Notes: generated by a model from the sequence alone, not told the origin. Numbered from the stretch's first letter, positions 1-11,001 are shown. The stretch: DNA of 64,000 nucleotides from Uranotaenia lowii (GCF_029784155.1 NC_073693.1:22480002-22544001); one strand, 5' to 3'. Numbers and translations: made by a program.

Positions 1-1245
1 CACGGGCAAGCTACAACATAGATGGCAAAATCGCATGAATTTTGGTCCGAAATTGTGAGGCAAAATCACCAACCAACCGGGACCCGGGATGTTTTGCATA
101 ATGTTATGCCCTTACTGACTGTTCCGTTGCAGATTCAACATCACACCACGAGGAAAGTGCCGGTTGCTGTAAATCCATCCAACCGGTGAATCTACCGGCC
201 TTCACATCTACCAGGAGGATCCGGTGAATCATCTTCTCGGTCGGTCGGTTTTTTTTATTCATACTTTGGCCAGAGAAAAAATAAACTCCAGTAGCCATTC
301 GAGAAACAGCTTATTATCAGCTTCGAGTCCCTCAAAATGTGCCCTTTTAGTTGTTTGTGGGATTTATGCTGTTTTGTGTTCATTTTATTGTTTGTTTTCT
401 TAATGCAAGGTCTACCAAATTTGGATTTTAAACTCACTGACCTGCTTAGACAAAAATGCATGGGAAATACATAAGATTCAAAAAATTTGATTGAGCGGCT
501 ATTAACATGAAAGGAAATAATAGCTTTTCCAAGTTATAAGCTAACACTTATTTTTCATTACATGATCTTTGAATCAGATTTGAAATTAAGTTTCGACCAA
601 GTCAGATCATAGAGGTTTGATATCTTTGAATGAAACGTTGCTCATGAAGATATCTTTTCGAATATTGATGATATTCTAGCTTAAGATATTCTAAATTCAC
701 TTTTGAAAGGAATAATTTTGAAAATATATGTCAGTTAAGTTCACCATGTGTTGATTTTGATAACTTTTAAATTAAAAAAAACTACATCTTTGGAAATTTG
801 CCACATTATAGATGAGACAGTGCCTTATCCAACATACTACATATTCACGGACTAGTTCCGGAAGCAGGAGGGCCGTCGATGTATTGATGTATCGATGAGG
901 TGTCGAAACCTTCGGCACCAGAGGGCTTTGCTGGACTCGGTCGTTGCAGGCGTTGCAGACTTTTAATCGGTCTGCTCACGAGAGTGCCCCATATCCAGAA
1001 GTTCTTCTTAATATTTAGCGGTCCTCAGACCCCGATAACGTTGTTGGTGCTGATCTTTAACGATTAGGCGCGAGACCATAACGGATCTGCGGGCAATGTT
1101 GCAAAATTTCGACTCAACACGTTGAAACTGAAATAAAAAATTCTACTGGTCAAAATATTCTCTTGACTCATTCTTTCCTTTCTCAAGGTACCTACTTTGA
1201 TTTGACAAACGGTCCATTATCTTGTTTATTTTGGTTTCTTTTCTA
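1..1245. other. AT-rich intergenic or intronic DNA, no gene seen
   Basis: No reading frame here has coding character; the longest frames are under 70 codons and lack domains or convincing splice sites. The stretch is AT-rich apart from a GC-richer patch at about 840-1100. That patch could be a decayed retroelement fragment on the minus strand, but I could not align it to a family with confidence. Confidence 0.5.
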
Positions 1246-1247
1246 TA

Positions 1248-2197
1248 GGGGAGAGTGAGGATACTTGATCCCTGGGGATACTTGATTCCTTAGCTATATC
1301 TCGAAACTGTCATGTCCTACAAAGATCAAATGTTCTAGAAAAATGTGCCAAATGGAGCAAAACAACAATGCTTAAAGCTAAAAAAATTTTAACAAAATAA
1401 TTGTTTGGGTAATTAAACTTTGTATGAAAAAATTCAAGAAATGTGACTTGAAAATCTTTTTTCATCAGTTTAAAATGTTTCTTACATTGAAAAACCATTA
1501 CCAAAATGTTTGTTCCAATATATCAATCATTCGAGCGTAATATCAACTTCATAATACCATACTTTCAAAGCAATGGATAACTCTCAACTTTTTTCAGAAA
1601 GTTTTCTAAAATGTTTATTATGGTTTCAATTGATCCCTAGAGTTAAGAACGGTATATTCTCATTCTGAATTGATCGTGATGATTGCTGATTACGAGATTA
1701 CTAATATTTATACAATAACTTATATTCATCCAACAATTGTCTGTAGAAAAGGGCTAATATAATTTTCCTTTAATTATAGAAAGTTGTGTTTTTAAGTATG
1801 CTTTGTCATAAGCGTTGAGACAAAGTTATAGAATTTTCATCTTCTGTCAGTTATAAATTGTGAAATGTGAACAAACATAACCAAAATAGTCAATTGACAT
1901 TCTATCTTGGGGTTTTGTTTGATTTTTTTTCTTCCAAGAATTAGAGCTTCCTGAATAAAGGATCAAGTCTCCATCAATAGAGGATCAAGTCTCCCTTAAC
2001 TTAAAAAATATCGCAATTTTTTTTACTCTCACGAGAATATTTCTAGTTCATCCACGGGTTCGTATCGTTCTTATTTTTGGAGCATATAAACTTGAAGTTA
2101 CACGCTGTCAGAAAATGTAAAAGGGAGCGAATTGCTAAATTTTTCCAGAAAGATATGGTGAAACTAAGAAAAGGGGATCAAGTATCACACTCTCCCC
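1248..2197. mobile_element. TA-target non-autonomous element (MITE), GGGGAGAGTG ends
   Basis: The left end GGGGAGAGTGAGGATACTTG and the inverted right end GGGGAGAGTGTGATACTTGA face each other and are each flanked by TA (1246-1247 and 2198-2199). This is the target duplication of Tc1/mariner-type elements. The word GATCAAGT (or its complement ACTTGATC) occurs inside each terminus and again near 1957-1996, so subterminal copies of the terminal word are present. No transposase frame exists, so mobilisation would need a transposase supplied in trans. Boundaries are clear; superfamily assignment rests on the TA duplication only. Confidence 0.75.
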
Positions 2198-2199
2198 TA

Positions 2200-3184
2200 C
2201 ATTTCATTATCAAAGAAGATTCAGCTATCACTGTCATATTGATGTTCTTTCTTCTATATGTTCATCTGTGTCTTTCTCACTTCGTTCGAGAGATCAATGA
2301 AATTTTGAAATGTTAATGTCAACTATCAATTTTATTTTTGGAATTTTCAATAAAACAATGTTGGTGCTTCAAGTGCTCGAAATCTAGGACTGCAGGATAT
2401 CAAAAGTGGCAAGCAAAGCGGCCCAGCAAACATGAAATCGTATAAGAGGTGATAACTTAACTCGTTTAAAATGGTGTTGCGAATCGTAATTCCAACTGCA
2501 TAGTGAAAAGATCGTTTAAAATGTCGTCTGAAGTCAGTTTAAATCGGATATGGTAGATGTCGTGCTTGAAATTAACATTTCAGACACATTTCTAATTTCC
2601 TATGATTCTTTTTTCCTCAAAAAACAACTTTTCATCACAACATTCGCTTATAGACTGACGAATTATATGCGATCCTTTTCCAGCATTCACACGCGATATC
2701 ATCGATCACATTCGTACAATTGTTTTCTCACTTCAATGAAATTTTTGTCAAGTTCCTACACGTTAAACTGGTTTTGGTACTATTTTCCTTAAATATAATC
2801 CTCAATTTTCACACTCATATTATTTTCTGTACATTCCTAGAATCTCAATGTATCTTTCTGTTTAATGATTAATACTTTTCTAATTATTCCCTTATATTCA
2901 CTACAGTAGAAAGTACGCCACGTTTGTAAATTTTGAAATGATTTCGCTCCCTTAATGTACGCTTAGAGGTTAAGGAAAGAAGATATCAGTACCAACATGT
3001 GAAAAGGGTATAAAGGACAAAGTAAACTAAACCCGTTTTCAGTGGATTCAAATAGCCCAATATAAGCTCTACTTAACACAAAAACCGTTTTTAAGTTTTT
3101 CAGTTTTCGTAAGATTTATAATGCAGTTTGAGCAAAGGATCTGTTTATGCATGGAAATCGATCCTTTAGATAAGCGAGATTAAT
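2200..3184. other. AT-rich DNA without recognisable gene
   Basis: Frames of 79-80 codons at 2077-2316 and 2550-2792 are AT-rich, lack domains, and the first overlaps the MITE end. I see no coding signal. Confidence 0.45.
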
Positions 3185-4172
3185 TTGGACACGGCGCAAT
3201 CACCGACGGCGCAACTACCGATGGCGCAACTACCGACGGCGCGTGAGGCGCGTGAAATATTTCACCCCTTTCTCTCTATTGTTCTGCAAGCAGCGATGTG
3301 TTTGGCGGGAGAAAGGGCGCTTTCTTCACCAGCAAAAAGGAAGGCTTGGCTTGGGTGTCTGAATCGCCATTCCTTCACTTACGATTGTTCCAGCGCGACG
3401 ACAAGACGGCCAGACCAAAAAGTGTCAAACAATATTTGTTCAAAGTAAAATCTATGTTAAGTGTTTAGAAATAAATTATAGTATAGTCATTAAAAGTCAT
3501 TTCAAGTTTAAATAAAGGAGTGTAGTTTTCTGTGAAATAAATTGTTTGAACTGCAAGTGCCAAGTTTGTTATCATTGGACCGCAAAAAAGTGAATCGAAA
3601 TAACTTACCCGAAAATTTGGGAGGTGTCCGCATCAGTTAATGTCTGGGAATCACCCACTGCTACCCTGAGCCCTCGACAGGATCAAAAAAATTTAGAGCC
3701 ATAAAATGACATAATCCTCACACAGATTGTTTTTTACACCCTTTACTCCACAACAAAGCAAACGGTCTGGATGCAAAACATTCAAAGGGGAAGAATGCGG
3801 AAAGCTATTCACTCACTCCTATAGCGAGAAATATTAGCCTTTGTCAAAAAATAGGGGAAATTTTATGTCCATCTCACTCACACATATGAGACATACAGTA
3901 CAAAGCAAAGGGTGTATAAAACATGTAGACGAATTTCATACTCCAGCTAGGGTCTATAAAGAATTGTAAGTTATTTTTTCATGATAACACCTTCGTATCG
4001 ATAAAAACATATTTAGAATGATCCCACGCACCGTTTTGACCATATAGACTTGCAAAATTCCACGTGGAATTTAATTAGCGATTAAAAAAGATTGCAAAAT
4101 TTTCAAACGCGTTTTTCTCGAAACGTCGTAAATGAACATAGACCCTTTTCACGTGTTGGTGCTGATATCTTC
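2979..4172. repeat. Separated inverted repeat, 31-bp arms
   Basis: A 31-bp arm at 2979-3009 (core GAAGATATCAGTACCAACA) reappears inverted at 4142-4172 with two mismatches. The arms may be ends of an eroded inverted-repeat element of about 1.2 kb. I found no target duplication and no coding region inside, so the element interpretation is tentative. Confidence 0.4.
3190..3248. repeat. 15-bp tandem repeat, about 4 units
   Basis: Four consecutive units of the type GACGGCGCAACTACC run from 3190 to 3248 with a few substitutions. They are GC-rich in an AT-rich setting. The surrounding 3180-3480 segment reads open as an 87-codon plus-strand frame (3185-3448), but no homology is recognisable. Confidence 0.7.
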
Positions 4173-4174
4173 AA

Positions 4175-5172
4175 AGAAAAATTGAAATTTTAGTGAGATC
4201 CTATGTGTGTGTTAACGTTTTTTTATAAAAAAATATCTGATTTACGACAAAATCTAGTGATCTGCTAGGTATAAACGAATTTGGTGTATTCTATGTGATG
4301 TTCAGGTACTTCTGAATAGCTCATTCACGTAAAATCTATGGTAAGGTACTCAGTACTCAATAAGGCGCGGACCCAAAACTTCGTGCTATCAGAAAAGAAA
4401 TTCTAGTTTTGATTTTTGATTTTAAATAAAGTTATATTTGTAGCAGTTTGTAAAATAAAAAATTCTGTAAAATAAAACTGCAGATCGTTCGTTAAAACTC
4501 GAGAGATCAATCCTGAACAAAACCACAAAACCACAAAAAAAAATTCAGAGTTCAAGTCTCAAATTATTGTGCAGAATAGAAAATTTTAAAAGCAAGTGCC
4601 TCATCAAATTCTGAAAACGTATCTTAAATTTGTTCTGATGAAGAAAGATTCACAATCTTAAAAATACCATAAAACGATATCTGATTTCTTGAACAAAATT
4701 CAGTATTGAAGAGCGGAATCTCAGTTACGTTCGAAGGAATGATTCAAATAACAAATTAATACTGTAGTATTTTAAAAGTTGACGAAATAAGAAGAATAGG
4801 AAGATTAACACATCGAAATCAGCATTAGAATGTAGAACATGATTCAAATTTTAAAAACTGTCTGCGGGCCGAGCCCTTAAGAGGTCAAACCGATATTCGG
4901 GTGAATTCCGTGGACGTTCACAAGCACTATGCAGGAACTTGACTACACTCACAGACGCCTGGTACTACAGAACAGACTGAATTTTCCGGAATTTTCATGT
5001 CTCTTATTGGCGATTTGCAGCAAAGCTGCTTGACATGCAACGCCAACTGGATTTCACTTATGGAACTAACAAAAGGGTGATGATAGCTGAATTTTAACAT
5101 GGTAGTGTATACAAACTGTTTCTGAAATTGAGATTTTTGTGAAAACTATTTAACTTCAGGCAATAAAAATAA
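4175..5172. other. AT-rich DNA, no gene seen
   Basis: No coding frame is recognisable. The stretch 4860-5060 is less AT-rich and may be an old retroelement remnant in plus orientation adjoining the protease-like repeat that follows. Confidence 0.4.
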
Positions 5173-5501
5173 ATGAATCTGGTTAAAAAAACAATTATTA
5201 ACTTATTTCAGTGCTTGTTGCTAAAGAAAAAAAAATTTTTTTCATGGTTTTCCTATCAAAATTCAATTTTAAAATTTCTAGATATGAATCATGAAGAAGT
5301 TTTTCCAATAGAGATCGATTCTGGAGCATGTGTTAGACTGTGATTATGTCTGACTTATTTGAAAAAGATCTACAGCTGAAAATTTGTTAGTATGTGTTAA
5401 AATTTACAGTTCTTAAGCTTTTCAGTTTGAAAGCACCGAGAGAACTTTTCTAGAAGAAACTATGTAGGTATATTTTAGTTTTCTACTCTAAGAGATCTAA
5501 T
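5173..5501 (+). repeat. 329-bp direct repeat, copy 1, with retroelement protease relic
   Basis: This segment is repeated in the same orientation at 11145-11473. By eye only about four of 329 positions differ. On the plus strand it encodes PIEIDSGACVRL and, after a +1 shift, VIMSDLFEKDLQLK, which resembles the aspartic protease of Ty3/gypsy elements (DSGA active-site motif). The copy ends exactly where the gypsy LTR begins at 5502. Since the neighbouring gypsy pol lies on the minus strand, this protease relic belongs to a different, older element. Confidence 0.75.
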
Positions 5502-5706
5502 TGTCACAACCGGAATTTGTTCTATAACGCTTAGCACATTTGGATGGATTTTCACATGGAAGAGGATTTTCGGATGACACATACATAACACGTCTTGTTC
5601 ATCTAAGACTAAAAATGTGACTGAACTTTTATTGTAGCTAACCTAATCTCGATACTCAAATAGAGATGGAAGTACTCTAAAATTTTCGTAAAAGCTTACT
5701 CTCTCA
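5502..5706 (-). repeat. Probable 3' LTR of the gypsy element
   Basis: On the minus strand a purine tract (TTGGGGGAGA, 5707-5716) precedes TGAGAGAGTAAGC, and the segment closes with GGTTGTGACA. These are the expected polypurine tract and the TG...CA ends of an LTR. A CAATAAAA polyadenylation-type signal lies inside. At about 205 bp it is short. No matching 5' LTR is present beyond 11144, so the element is truncated. Without the second LTR the outer boundary is inferred. Confidence 0.6.
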
Positions 5707-5774
5707 TCTCCCCCAATAAATTTTGAAATCCGTCTTAAATCAAGTAATAATCAAATTCGTTGCAGCTTAAAACA

Positions 5775-6200
5775 TTAGTTTGGCTTAGATAATGATTCGA
5801 CATTTAGACTTGTATGTTTGCCCTTGTTTCTTTGAGGGCGTCTTAATGCTAAAGGGATTTCATAATTTTTTAAATGTTCACTGTGCTTTTCTGACATTTC
5901 ATAATTCGAATCCTTATAATCTATATGGTTTCTATCATTATTAGAGTATACAATATTATTTTTTAATACAAAATTTTGTTGTGAAATTTTTTTTAGTTGA
6001 TTAACGTGAGCTTTTCGTAACACTCCATCTATTTGAATAAGATAAACCATTTCAGATTTCTTTTTCACTATCGCTGCTTCGCTGTTATAGGCCCTGCCAT
6101 TGACTTTTTGTGTATGAATCACTTTTTCATTTTTATGGAATATTTGCCGGGGTAGGTTTCGTTCTTTTTCGTTGGAAGCTACGTTTTTGATTGGTTTCAT
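5775..6200 (-). pseudogene. gypsy pol remnant: integrase C-terminal part
   Basis: This 141-codon frame continues the integrase after the catalytic core. It contains VIHTQKVNGRAYNSEAAIV and a basic segment RKAHVNQLKKI, typical of the small barrel-like C-terminal part of gypsy integrases that binds DNA. It is followed by the purine tract and LTR. It is separated from the core frame by a stop and short gap, so the protein is broken here. Family membership is inferred from position and pattern. Confidence 0.6.
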
Positions 6201-6206
6201 AATGGA

Positions 6207-6725
6207 TTATTGAGTTCGCGGTGCAAATGAAAAAACTTTATTATTAGGAATAATGCCATCATCGGTAGTCGGTGTTTGATGGTGATGATGTAAAAACTTT
6301 TTTATATTATTGTCGATCTGTAAAAGAGATGAAGTATTTTCGTTTTCGGTAATTAATTTATTTAAAACTGTTTTGACGGTTTGCACCGCTCGCTCGGCTA
6401 GACCGTTGCTAGCGGGGTGGTAAGGAGGTGATGTGATGTGTGTTATGTTTCTTGTGTTACAATAATGTTCAAATTCTTTACTGGTAAACGGCGGCCCGTT
6501 ATCACTGATAATAGTTCCAGCAAATCCAAATGTAGAAAAAATGTTATCCAAAGTTTGTGCAACATCTTGAGCTGAAGTTTTGCTCATCCTGTTCACTTCT
6601 ATCCAGCGTGAATAAGCGTCAACTAGAATAAAAAAAGATTTTCCAAATTTTTTAAAAGAAGTCAATATGCACTCTTTCGAAGGGTTTTGATGTTTTAGGC
6701 CAATTCCCATAAATTCTAGGAGCAC
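6207..6725 (-). pseudogene. gypsy pol remnant: integrase catalytic core
   Basis: This frame carries the rve-type integrase core: FILVDAYSRWIEV, then IISDNGPPFTSKEF with the second catalytic aspartate, then HPASNGLAERAVQTVK with the catalytic glutamate. The first catalytic aspartate (VHIDFF) is in the overlapping upstream frame ending at 6652, so a frameshift near 6655-6725 splits the active site between frames. In an intact element the enzyme would insert the cDNA into the host chromosome. Confidence 0.85.
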
Positions 6726-7266
6726 GATTCACACCCAAAAGCTGACATTTTTTGCATGATTTCGCATAATTTTCTATGTCAGTATTTAACCCTTCCCAGA
6801 AAAAGTATCTACGAGCTACTTGTTTCATTTTTTGAATGCCTCTGTGATTTAAATGCAACAACTGCAAAGCGGGAATTTTTAAAGAAGTCGGAATGATTAC
6901 TCGTTCTCCAAACATTAAACAATTTTGTTCTACGTTCAACTTAAACCGTTTAGCGTATAAGGGCTTCAAAGTTTTCTCTGTTATTTTCTGTGGCCATCCA
7001 TTTAAAACATAATTCATTACTTTGGCGATTACGTTATCCAATTTTGACCGATCACTAATGATTTTTGAATTTAAATTGTTAGTTTCATTGTCAACTAAAA
7101 AATTTATACTTGTTAACGAACTTCGCTCACTTTCCTCTAGGTCTAACACACTCGGCTTTTGATCTAAAGGGAGTCTAGATAAACAATCCGCGACAAAGTT
7201 ATCTTTACCAGGTTTATAAGTGATAGTGAAATCAAAAATTGAGAGTCGAACGAAATATCGTTGCAT
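6652..7266 (-). pseudogene. gypsy pol remnant: RNase H end, integrase zinc finger
   Basis: The frame starts in the C-terminal RNase H region (ITYKPGKDNFVADCLSRLP, a hallmark of gypsy connection regions). It continues to an HHCC zinc-binding domain (LLHLNHRGIQKMKQVARRYF then CKKCQLL) and ends with the first integrase aspartate (FERVHIDFF). The following integrase core is in another frame. The apparent methionine start is internal to the polyprotein and has no significance. Confidence 0.85.
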
Positions 7267-7679
7267 TCGATTGGCGACAACAGCGGGGCCCCCTCTTTTC
7301 CCTTTAAATACACCAACAAGTGGTTTATGGTCCTTTATTACATTGATATGTTGCCCTCAAATGTATTTGTAGAATTTTTCTAAAGCAAACACGATTGCGA
7401 GAGCCTCGCGATGAAGAATAGGATAGTTCTTTTCAGTTTTAGTTAAGCGGCGCGAAGTGAAAAACACGGGTCTGTCTTCATTCCCTAACGTGTGGCTGAG
7501 AACACCAGAAATTCCCTCATCACTAGCATCACAAGTTACTGTGATGGGTTTCGAAGGATCGTAATGTGCTAGAACCAGTGAACTGCAAATGGCTTGCTTG
7601 CTTTTTTCGAATGAATTTTGGCACTGGGGCGTCCAGTTCCAGCGTTTGTTTTTAGAAAGTAAATCGTGAAGCGGTGCTA
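7267..7679 (-). pseudogene. gypsy pol remnant: RT end and RNase H
   Basis: Translation of the minus strand gives PITVTCDASDEGISGVLSH and ILHREALAIVFALEKFYKYI, then DHKPLVG, the usual RNase H landmarks after gypsy reverse transcriptase. An in-frame TGA (7357-7359) sits just after the KFYKYI segment. The frame breaks off at 7679 where the RTE element is inserted and picks up again beyond it at 11002. Confidence 0.8.
7668..7679. repeat. 12-bp target-site duplication, left copy
   Basis: GAAGCGGTGCTA is repeated exactly at 10990-11001. Together they bracket the RTE element, and the bases beyond each copy differ. Confidence 0.9.
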
Positions 7680-7693
7680 CTTACTTAACTTAC

Positions 7694-10600
7694 TTAATGA
7701 TCCCGCGCCGATCCTCCGGTGCATAGGGCCGTGGTAAAAGACCTCCACTGTTGACGATCCGGAGCCAGCGTCTTCACCTGGTCCCAGTCAAGATTCTCGT
7801 CGACAGTTCGGATTTCAGCGGCTAGACTTCGCCGCCACGAATTTCTGGGTCTGCCTCTTCTTCGATGACCTTCTGGATTCCAATCTAGCGCCTCTCTGCA
7901 AATCTCGTTTTCATCTCTTCGCAGCGTGTGCCCAATCCATCTCCACTTACGTTCCCGAATCTCGATTTCTAGCGCCTTTTGATGACACCGGCGATGTAGT
8001 TCCTCATTCGAGATCCAGTTGCCAGGCCACCAAGCGCGGATGATATTCCGCAGGCAGCGGTTTACAAATACTTGCAGTTTTCGCGTCGTTACCGCATATG
8101 TGCACCAAGTTTCGCACCCGTACAGCAATACGGATTTGACGTTTGAGTTGAAGATTCGGATTTTTGTTCGTAGAGAGATCTGGCGTGACCGCCAGATGTT
8201 TCGGAGACTCGCAAACGCAAATCGGGCCTTTCTGATCCGTGTTTCGATGTCTTTTCTGGTACCACCATCAGGCGTAATCTGGCTACCAAGATACTGGAAG
8301 CACTCCACTTTCTCAACTTGTTGCCCAGCTACCAGGAAACAGGAGGGATCTCCTGTGTTGATCTCCATCGACTTGGTCTTTCCGACATTGACTTTGAGAC
8401 CTGCTGCCTTGGAACTTTCGGTGAGGTCGTCGAGTTTGCTCTGCATATCTGGTTGTGTTTGGGCGAGCAAAACAATATCGTCAGCCAGGTCAAGGTCGTT
8501 CAGTTGCTCCATTGTTGAAGGATTCCACGGCAATCCTCGGTTCGGTGCACAGTCAATCGATCCAATCAGAATCTCATCCATTACGATTAGAAAAAGTAGC
8601 GGTGATAGAATACATCCTTGTCTCACTCCAGCAGTTACCGGGATTGGTTCGGACAAGACACCGTCGTGCAAGACCTTGCACGAAAATGCCTCATACTGTG
8701 CTTCGATGAGATGGACTAGTTTCTCTGGGACCCCTCGTCGCCTTAGAGCCGCCCAGATGTTTTCATGGTTAAGTCGGTCAAATGCTTTTTCGAAATCAAC
8801 GAACACCAGCAGAAGAGAGTCCTGGAATTCGTTGATTTGTTCCAGTATGATTCGGAGCGTTGTGATGTGGTCCACACATGATCGTCGAGATCGGAATCCA
8901 GCTTGTTGCCGTCGGAGTGTGGCGTCTATTTTCTCCTGGATCCTGTTCAGAATCACTTTGCAGAGTACTTTGAGGGTTGTACAGATCAACGTTATGCCTC
9001 GCCAGTTACCGCACTCTGTCAGGTCTCCTTTCTTCGGGACCTTTACGAGGATACCCTGCATCCAGTCGGCCGGGAATGTTGCAGTATCCCAGATGTCAGC
9101 GAAAAGACGGTGCAACATTTGTGCTGATAGGGCAGGGTCGGCTTTCAGCATTTCAGCAGGGATGCAATCGATCCCAGGTGCTTTGTTGGATTTCATGTTT
9201 TTGATTGCCGCTTCTATTTCAGCCAGCGAAGGCGCTTCCGAGTTGACGCCATTTATGCGACTTACTGTTGGCGCTTCGAGCTGCAGATTCTGTTGGCCAT
9301 CGCTATTCGTGACTCGGAAGAGTTGTTCGAAGTGCTCAGTCCATCGTTTGAGCTGATCTGTTCGATCGGTCAATAACTGACCTGCTCGGTCTTTTAGCGG
9401 CATTCTTGCATTAGTCCTTGCACCACTGAGGCGGCGAGAAATGTCATAAAGTAATCGGATATCTCCATTGGCGGCGGCTCTTTCTCCCTCTTCGGCTAGG
9501 GAGTTTGTCCAGGCTCTCTTGTCTCGTCTACAAGCTCGTTTAACTGCCTTTTCCAGCTCCGCATATCGTAAGCGGGCGGCTGCTTTGGCTGACCCGGTAC
9601 ATGCCTGCTCAATTCCGACTTTCGCCTTTCTCCGATCATCGACCATCCTCCAAGTTTCATCCGACATCCATTCACTCCTTCTTCCACAAACTTTACCGAG
9701 AGTACCATGGCTCGTCGTGATAAAGGCATTCTTGATTCCACACCACTGTTCTTCGACTGTTCCGTCTGTCGGCAGCTCCGAGGCTCGGGATTCTAGCTGT
9801 TCAACGTATGCCCTTTTCACCTCTGGATTCTCCAACCGGCGGACGTCGTAACGACACCCGACTTTCTCCTCGCGCCGTTGGACACGTGCAACTCTCAGTC
9901 GTATCTCGCCAAGGACGAGGTGATGGTCAGATGCAATGTCTGCGCTTCGCTTGTTGCGGACATCAAGAAGGCTCCTTCTCCATTTTCGGCTGATGCAGAT
10001 GTGGTCAATTTGATTTTCTGTTCGGCCATCTCGGGATACCCAAGTGACCTTATGTGCTGGTCGATGGGGGAAGAGCGATCCACCGATCACCATGTTGTTG
10101 TTGCCACAAAATTCTACAAACAGCTCTCCGTTTTCGCTCATCTGTCCTAGGCCATGGCGCCCCATGATGCGCTCAAGGTCCTGATTGTCGGAGCCAATCT
10201 TTGCGTTGAAGTCGCCCAAATGGATTTGAATGTCACCCTTCGGAATTCTCTCAACCACGCTGTTCAGTTGACTGTAAAACTGCTCTTTCTCCTGCAAGTC
10301 GGCAACGTCAGTTGGCGCATAACACTGGACCATTGTAAGGTTTCTAACCCGTGTTCTAAATCTGGCTACGATTATTCTTTCGTTTATCGGTTCCCATCCA
10401 ATGAGGGCCGCGTAGGCCTGCGGGCTTAACAGGAAACCAACTCCTCGTTCCCGAGTAGCATGTTCTCCTCGTATGCCAGAGTAAAGCAGGACTTGCCCGG
10501 ATTGTGTCTTGTGTTCTCCAGTATTAGGCCAACGGACTTCGCTCAGTCCCAGAATTTTAAGCTTGAGGCGGCTAGCCTCTCTAGCAAGTTGTTCCAGTTT

Positions 10601-10801
10601 GCCTTGTTGGGCAAGGGTTAAAACATTCCAAGTTCCAATTCGTGTCCGTGTTTTCATGCTAAAAGTCGTCGCCAAAGTTCCAGGTCGGTCATTTCTTTCG
10701 GATTCCGTAACAATTTCAAATCGGGAGCAGTAGGTTGTTAGCCTAAAGTCCCTATCCCGCGATGGGGCTGCCATCTTGGACATAGCTGGCGGGAGCCGCA
10801 T
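7694..10801 (-). CDS. RTE retrotransposon endonuclease/reverse transcriptase
   Basis: This is a 1035-residue uninterrupted protein. Residues about 53-301 are an apurinic-type endonuclease: RIGTWNVLTL, SEVRW (88-91 region), QCYAPTD (159-165), LGDFNAKIG (195-203) and the C-terminal SDHHLVL (291-297). Residues about 525-815 are the reverse transcriptase: WRGITL (600), QAGFR (633), VDFEKAFD with the first catalytic aspartate (668-675), GVRQGCILSP (725-734) and LADD (772-775). LADD replaces the commoner YADD/FADD. A basic tail with RKWRWIGHTLRR (951-962) follows. The enzyme nicks target DNA and copies its RNA there. The methionine chosen gives the longest frame; a later start at residue 49 would also keep all domains. 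The stop lies 14 bp from the element end. Confidence 0.92.
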   Translation of the reverse strand: MRLPPAMSKMAAPSRDRDFRLTTYCSRFEIVTESERNDRPGTLATTFSMKTRTRIGTWNVLTLAQQGKLEQLAREASRLKLKILGLSEVRWPNTGEHKTQSGQVLLYSGIRGEHATRERGVGFLLSPQAYAALIGWEPINERIIVARFRTRVRNLTMVQCYAPTDVADLQEKEQFYSQLNSVVERIPKGDIQIHLGDFNAKIGSDNQDLERIMGRHGLGQMSENGELFVEFCGNNNMVIGGSLFPHRPAHKVTWVSRDGRTENQIDHICISRKWRRSLLDVRNKRSADIASDHHLVLGEIRLRVARVQRREEKVGCRYDVRRLENPEVKRAYVEQLESRASELPTDGTVEEQWCGIKNAFITTSHGTLGKVCGRRSEWMSDETWRMVDDRRKAKVGIEQACTGSAKAAARLRYAELEKAVKRACRRDKRAWTNSLAEEGERAAANGDIRLLYDISRRLSGARTNARMPLKDRAGQLLTDRTDQLKRWTEHFEQLFRVTNSDGQQNLQLEAPTVSRINGVNSEAPSLAEIEAAIKNMKSNKAPGIDCIPAEMLKADPALSAQMLHRLFADIWDTATFPADWMQGILVKVPKKGDLTECGNWRGITLICTTLKVLCKVILNRIQEKIDATLRRQQAGFRSRRSCVDHITTLRIILEQINEFQDSLLLVFVDFEKAFDRLNHENIWAALRRRGVPEKLVHLIEAQYEAFSCKVLHDGVLSEPIPVTAGVRQGCILSPLLFLIVMDEILIGSIDCAPNRGLPWNPSTMEQLNDLDLADDIVLLAQTQPDMQSKLDDLTESSKAAGLKVNVGKTKSMEINTGDPSCFLVAGQQVEKVECFQYLGSQITPDGGTRKDIETRIRKARFAFASLRNIWRSRQISLRTKIRIFNSNVKSVLLYGCETWCTYAVTTRKLQVFVNRCLRNIIRAWWPGNWISNEELHRRCHQKALEIEIRERKWRWIGHTLRRDENEICREALDWNPEGHRRRGRPRNSWRRSLAAEIRTVDENLDWDQVKTLAPDRQQWRSFTTALCTGGSARDH

Positions 10802-10989
10802 TTCATAAATTCAGCCGCTTGCTACAAGACAGACGCTGTTTGAGCCGCCCCTGACCTGGAGAACAGACGCTCGGTTGTTGTTGCACGCCGCCCCTGACCT
10901 GGGGAACAGACGCGTGCGGCCACCTTCTCAGTCTGCATGCGACCAAAGCATCCACCGGGGTTGGGTACCCGATCTATAGTATAGTTATA
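10802..10989 (-). promoter_or_regulatory. RTE 5' leader with repeated 27-bp motif
   Basis: Between the ORF and the upstream target duplication lie about 190 bp. They hold two copies of a 27-bp motif (10844-10870 and 10887-10913; core CGCCCCTGACCTGG) differing at one position, and a partial third copy near 10826-10850. RTE elements carry internal promoters in their 5' ends, so these repeats may be promoter units. That role is inferred only. Confidence 0.5.
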
Positions 10990-11001
10990 GAAGCGGTGCT
11001 A
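10990..11001. repeat. 12-bp target-site duplication, right copy
   Basis: This is an exact repeat of 7668-7679 and marks the 5' end of the RTE insertion. Confidence 0.9.

Larger units (their letters stand above)
7680..10989 (-). mobile_element. Full-length RTE-clade non-LTR retrotransposon
   Basis: A 3.3-kb element on the minus strand with one intact ORF, a short 5' leader and a tiny 3' tail, bracketed by a perfect 12-bp target duplication. It is inserted into the gypsy reverse transcriptase. The endonuclease and RT pattern, the very short 3' UTR and the terminal AGTAAGTTAAGTAAG simple-repeat tail all fit the RTE clade, which includes mosquito elements such as JAM1; relation to that element is a guess. 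The intact ORF and perfect duplication argue for a recent insertion. Confidence 0.88.

Noticed and set aside
840..1100. Bel/Pao integrase remnant on the minus strand
   Set aside because: A few residues suggested a zinc-finger region, but no motif could be followed in one frame.
8019..9356. 445-codon plus-strand frame
   Set aside because: Lies opposite the RTE ORF; it is a shadow of the GC-richer coding strand and shows no protein family.
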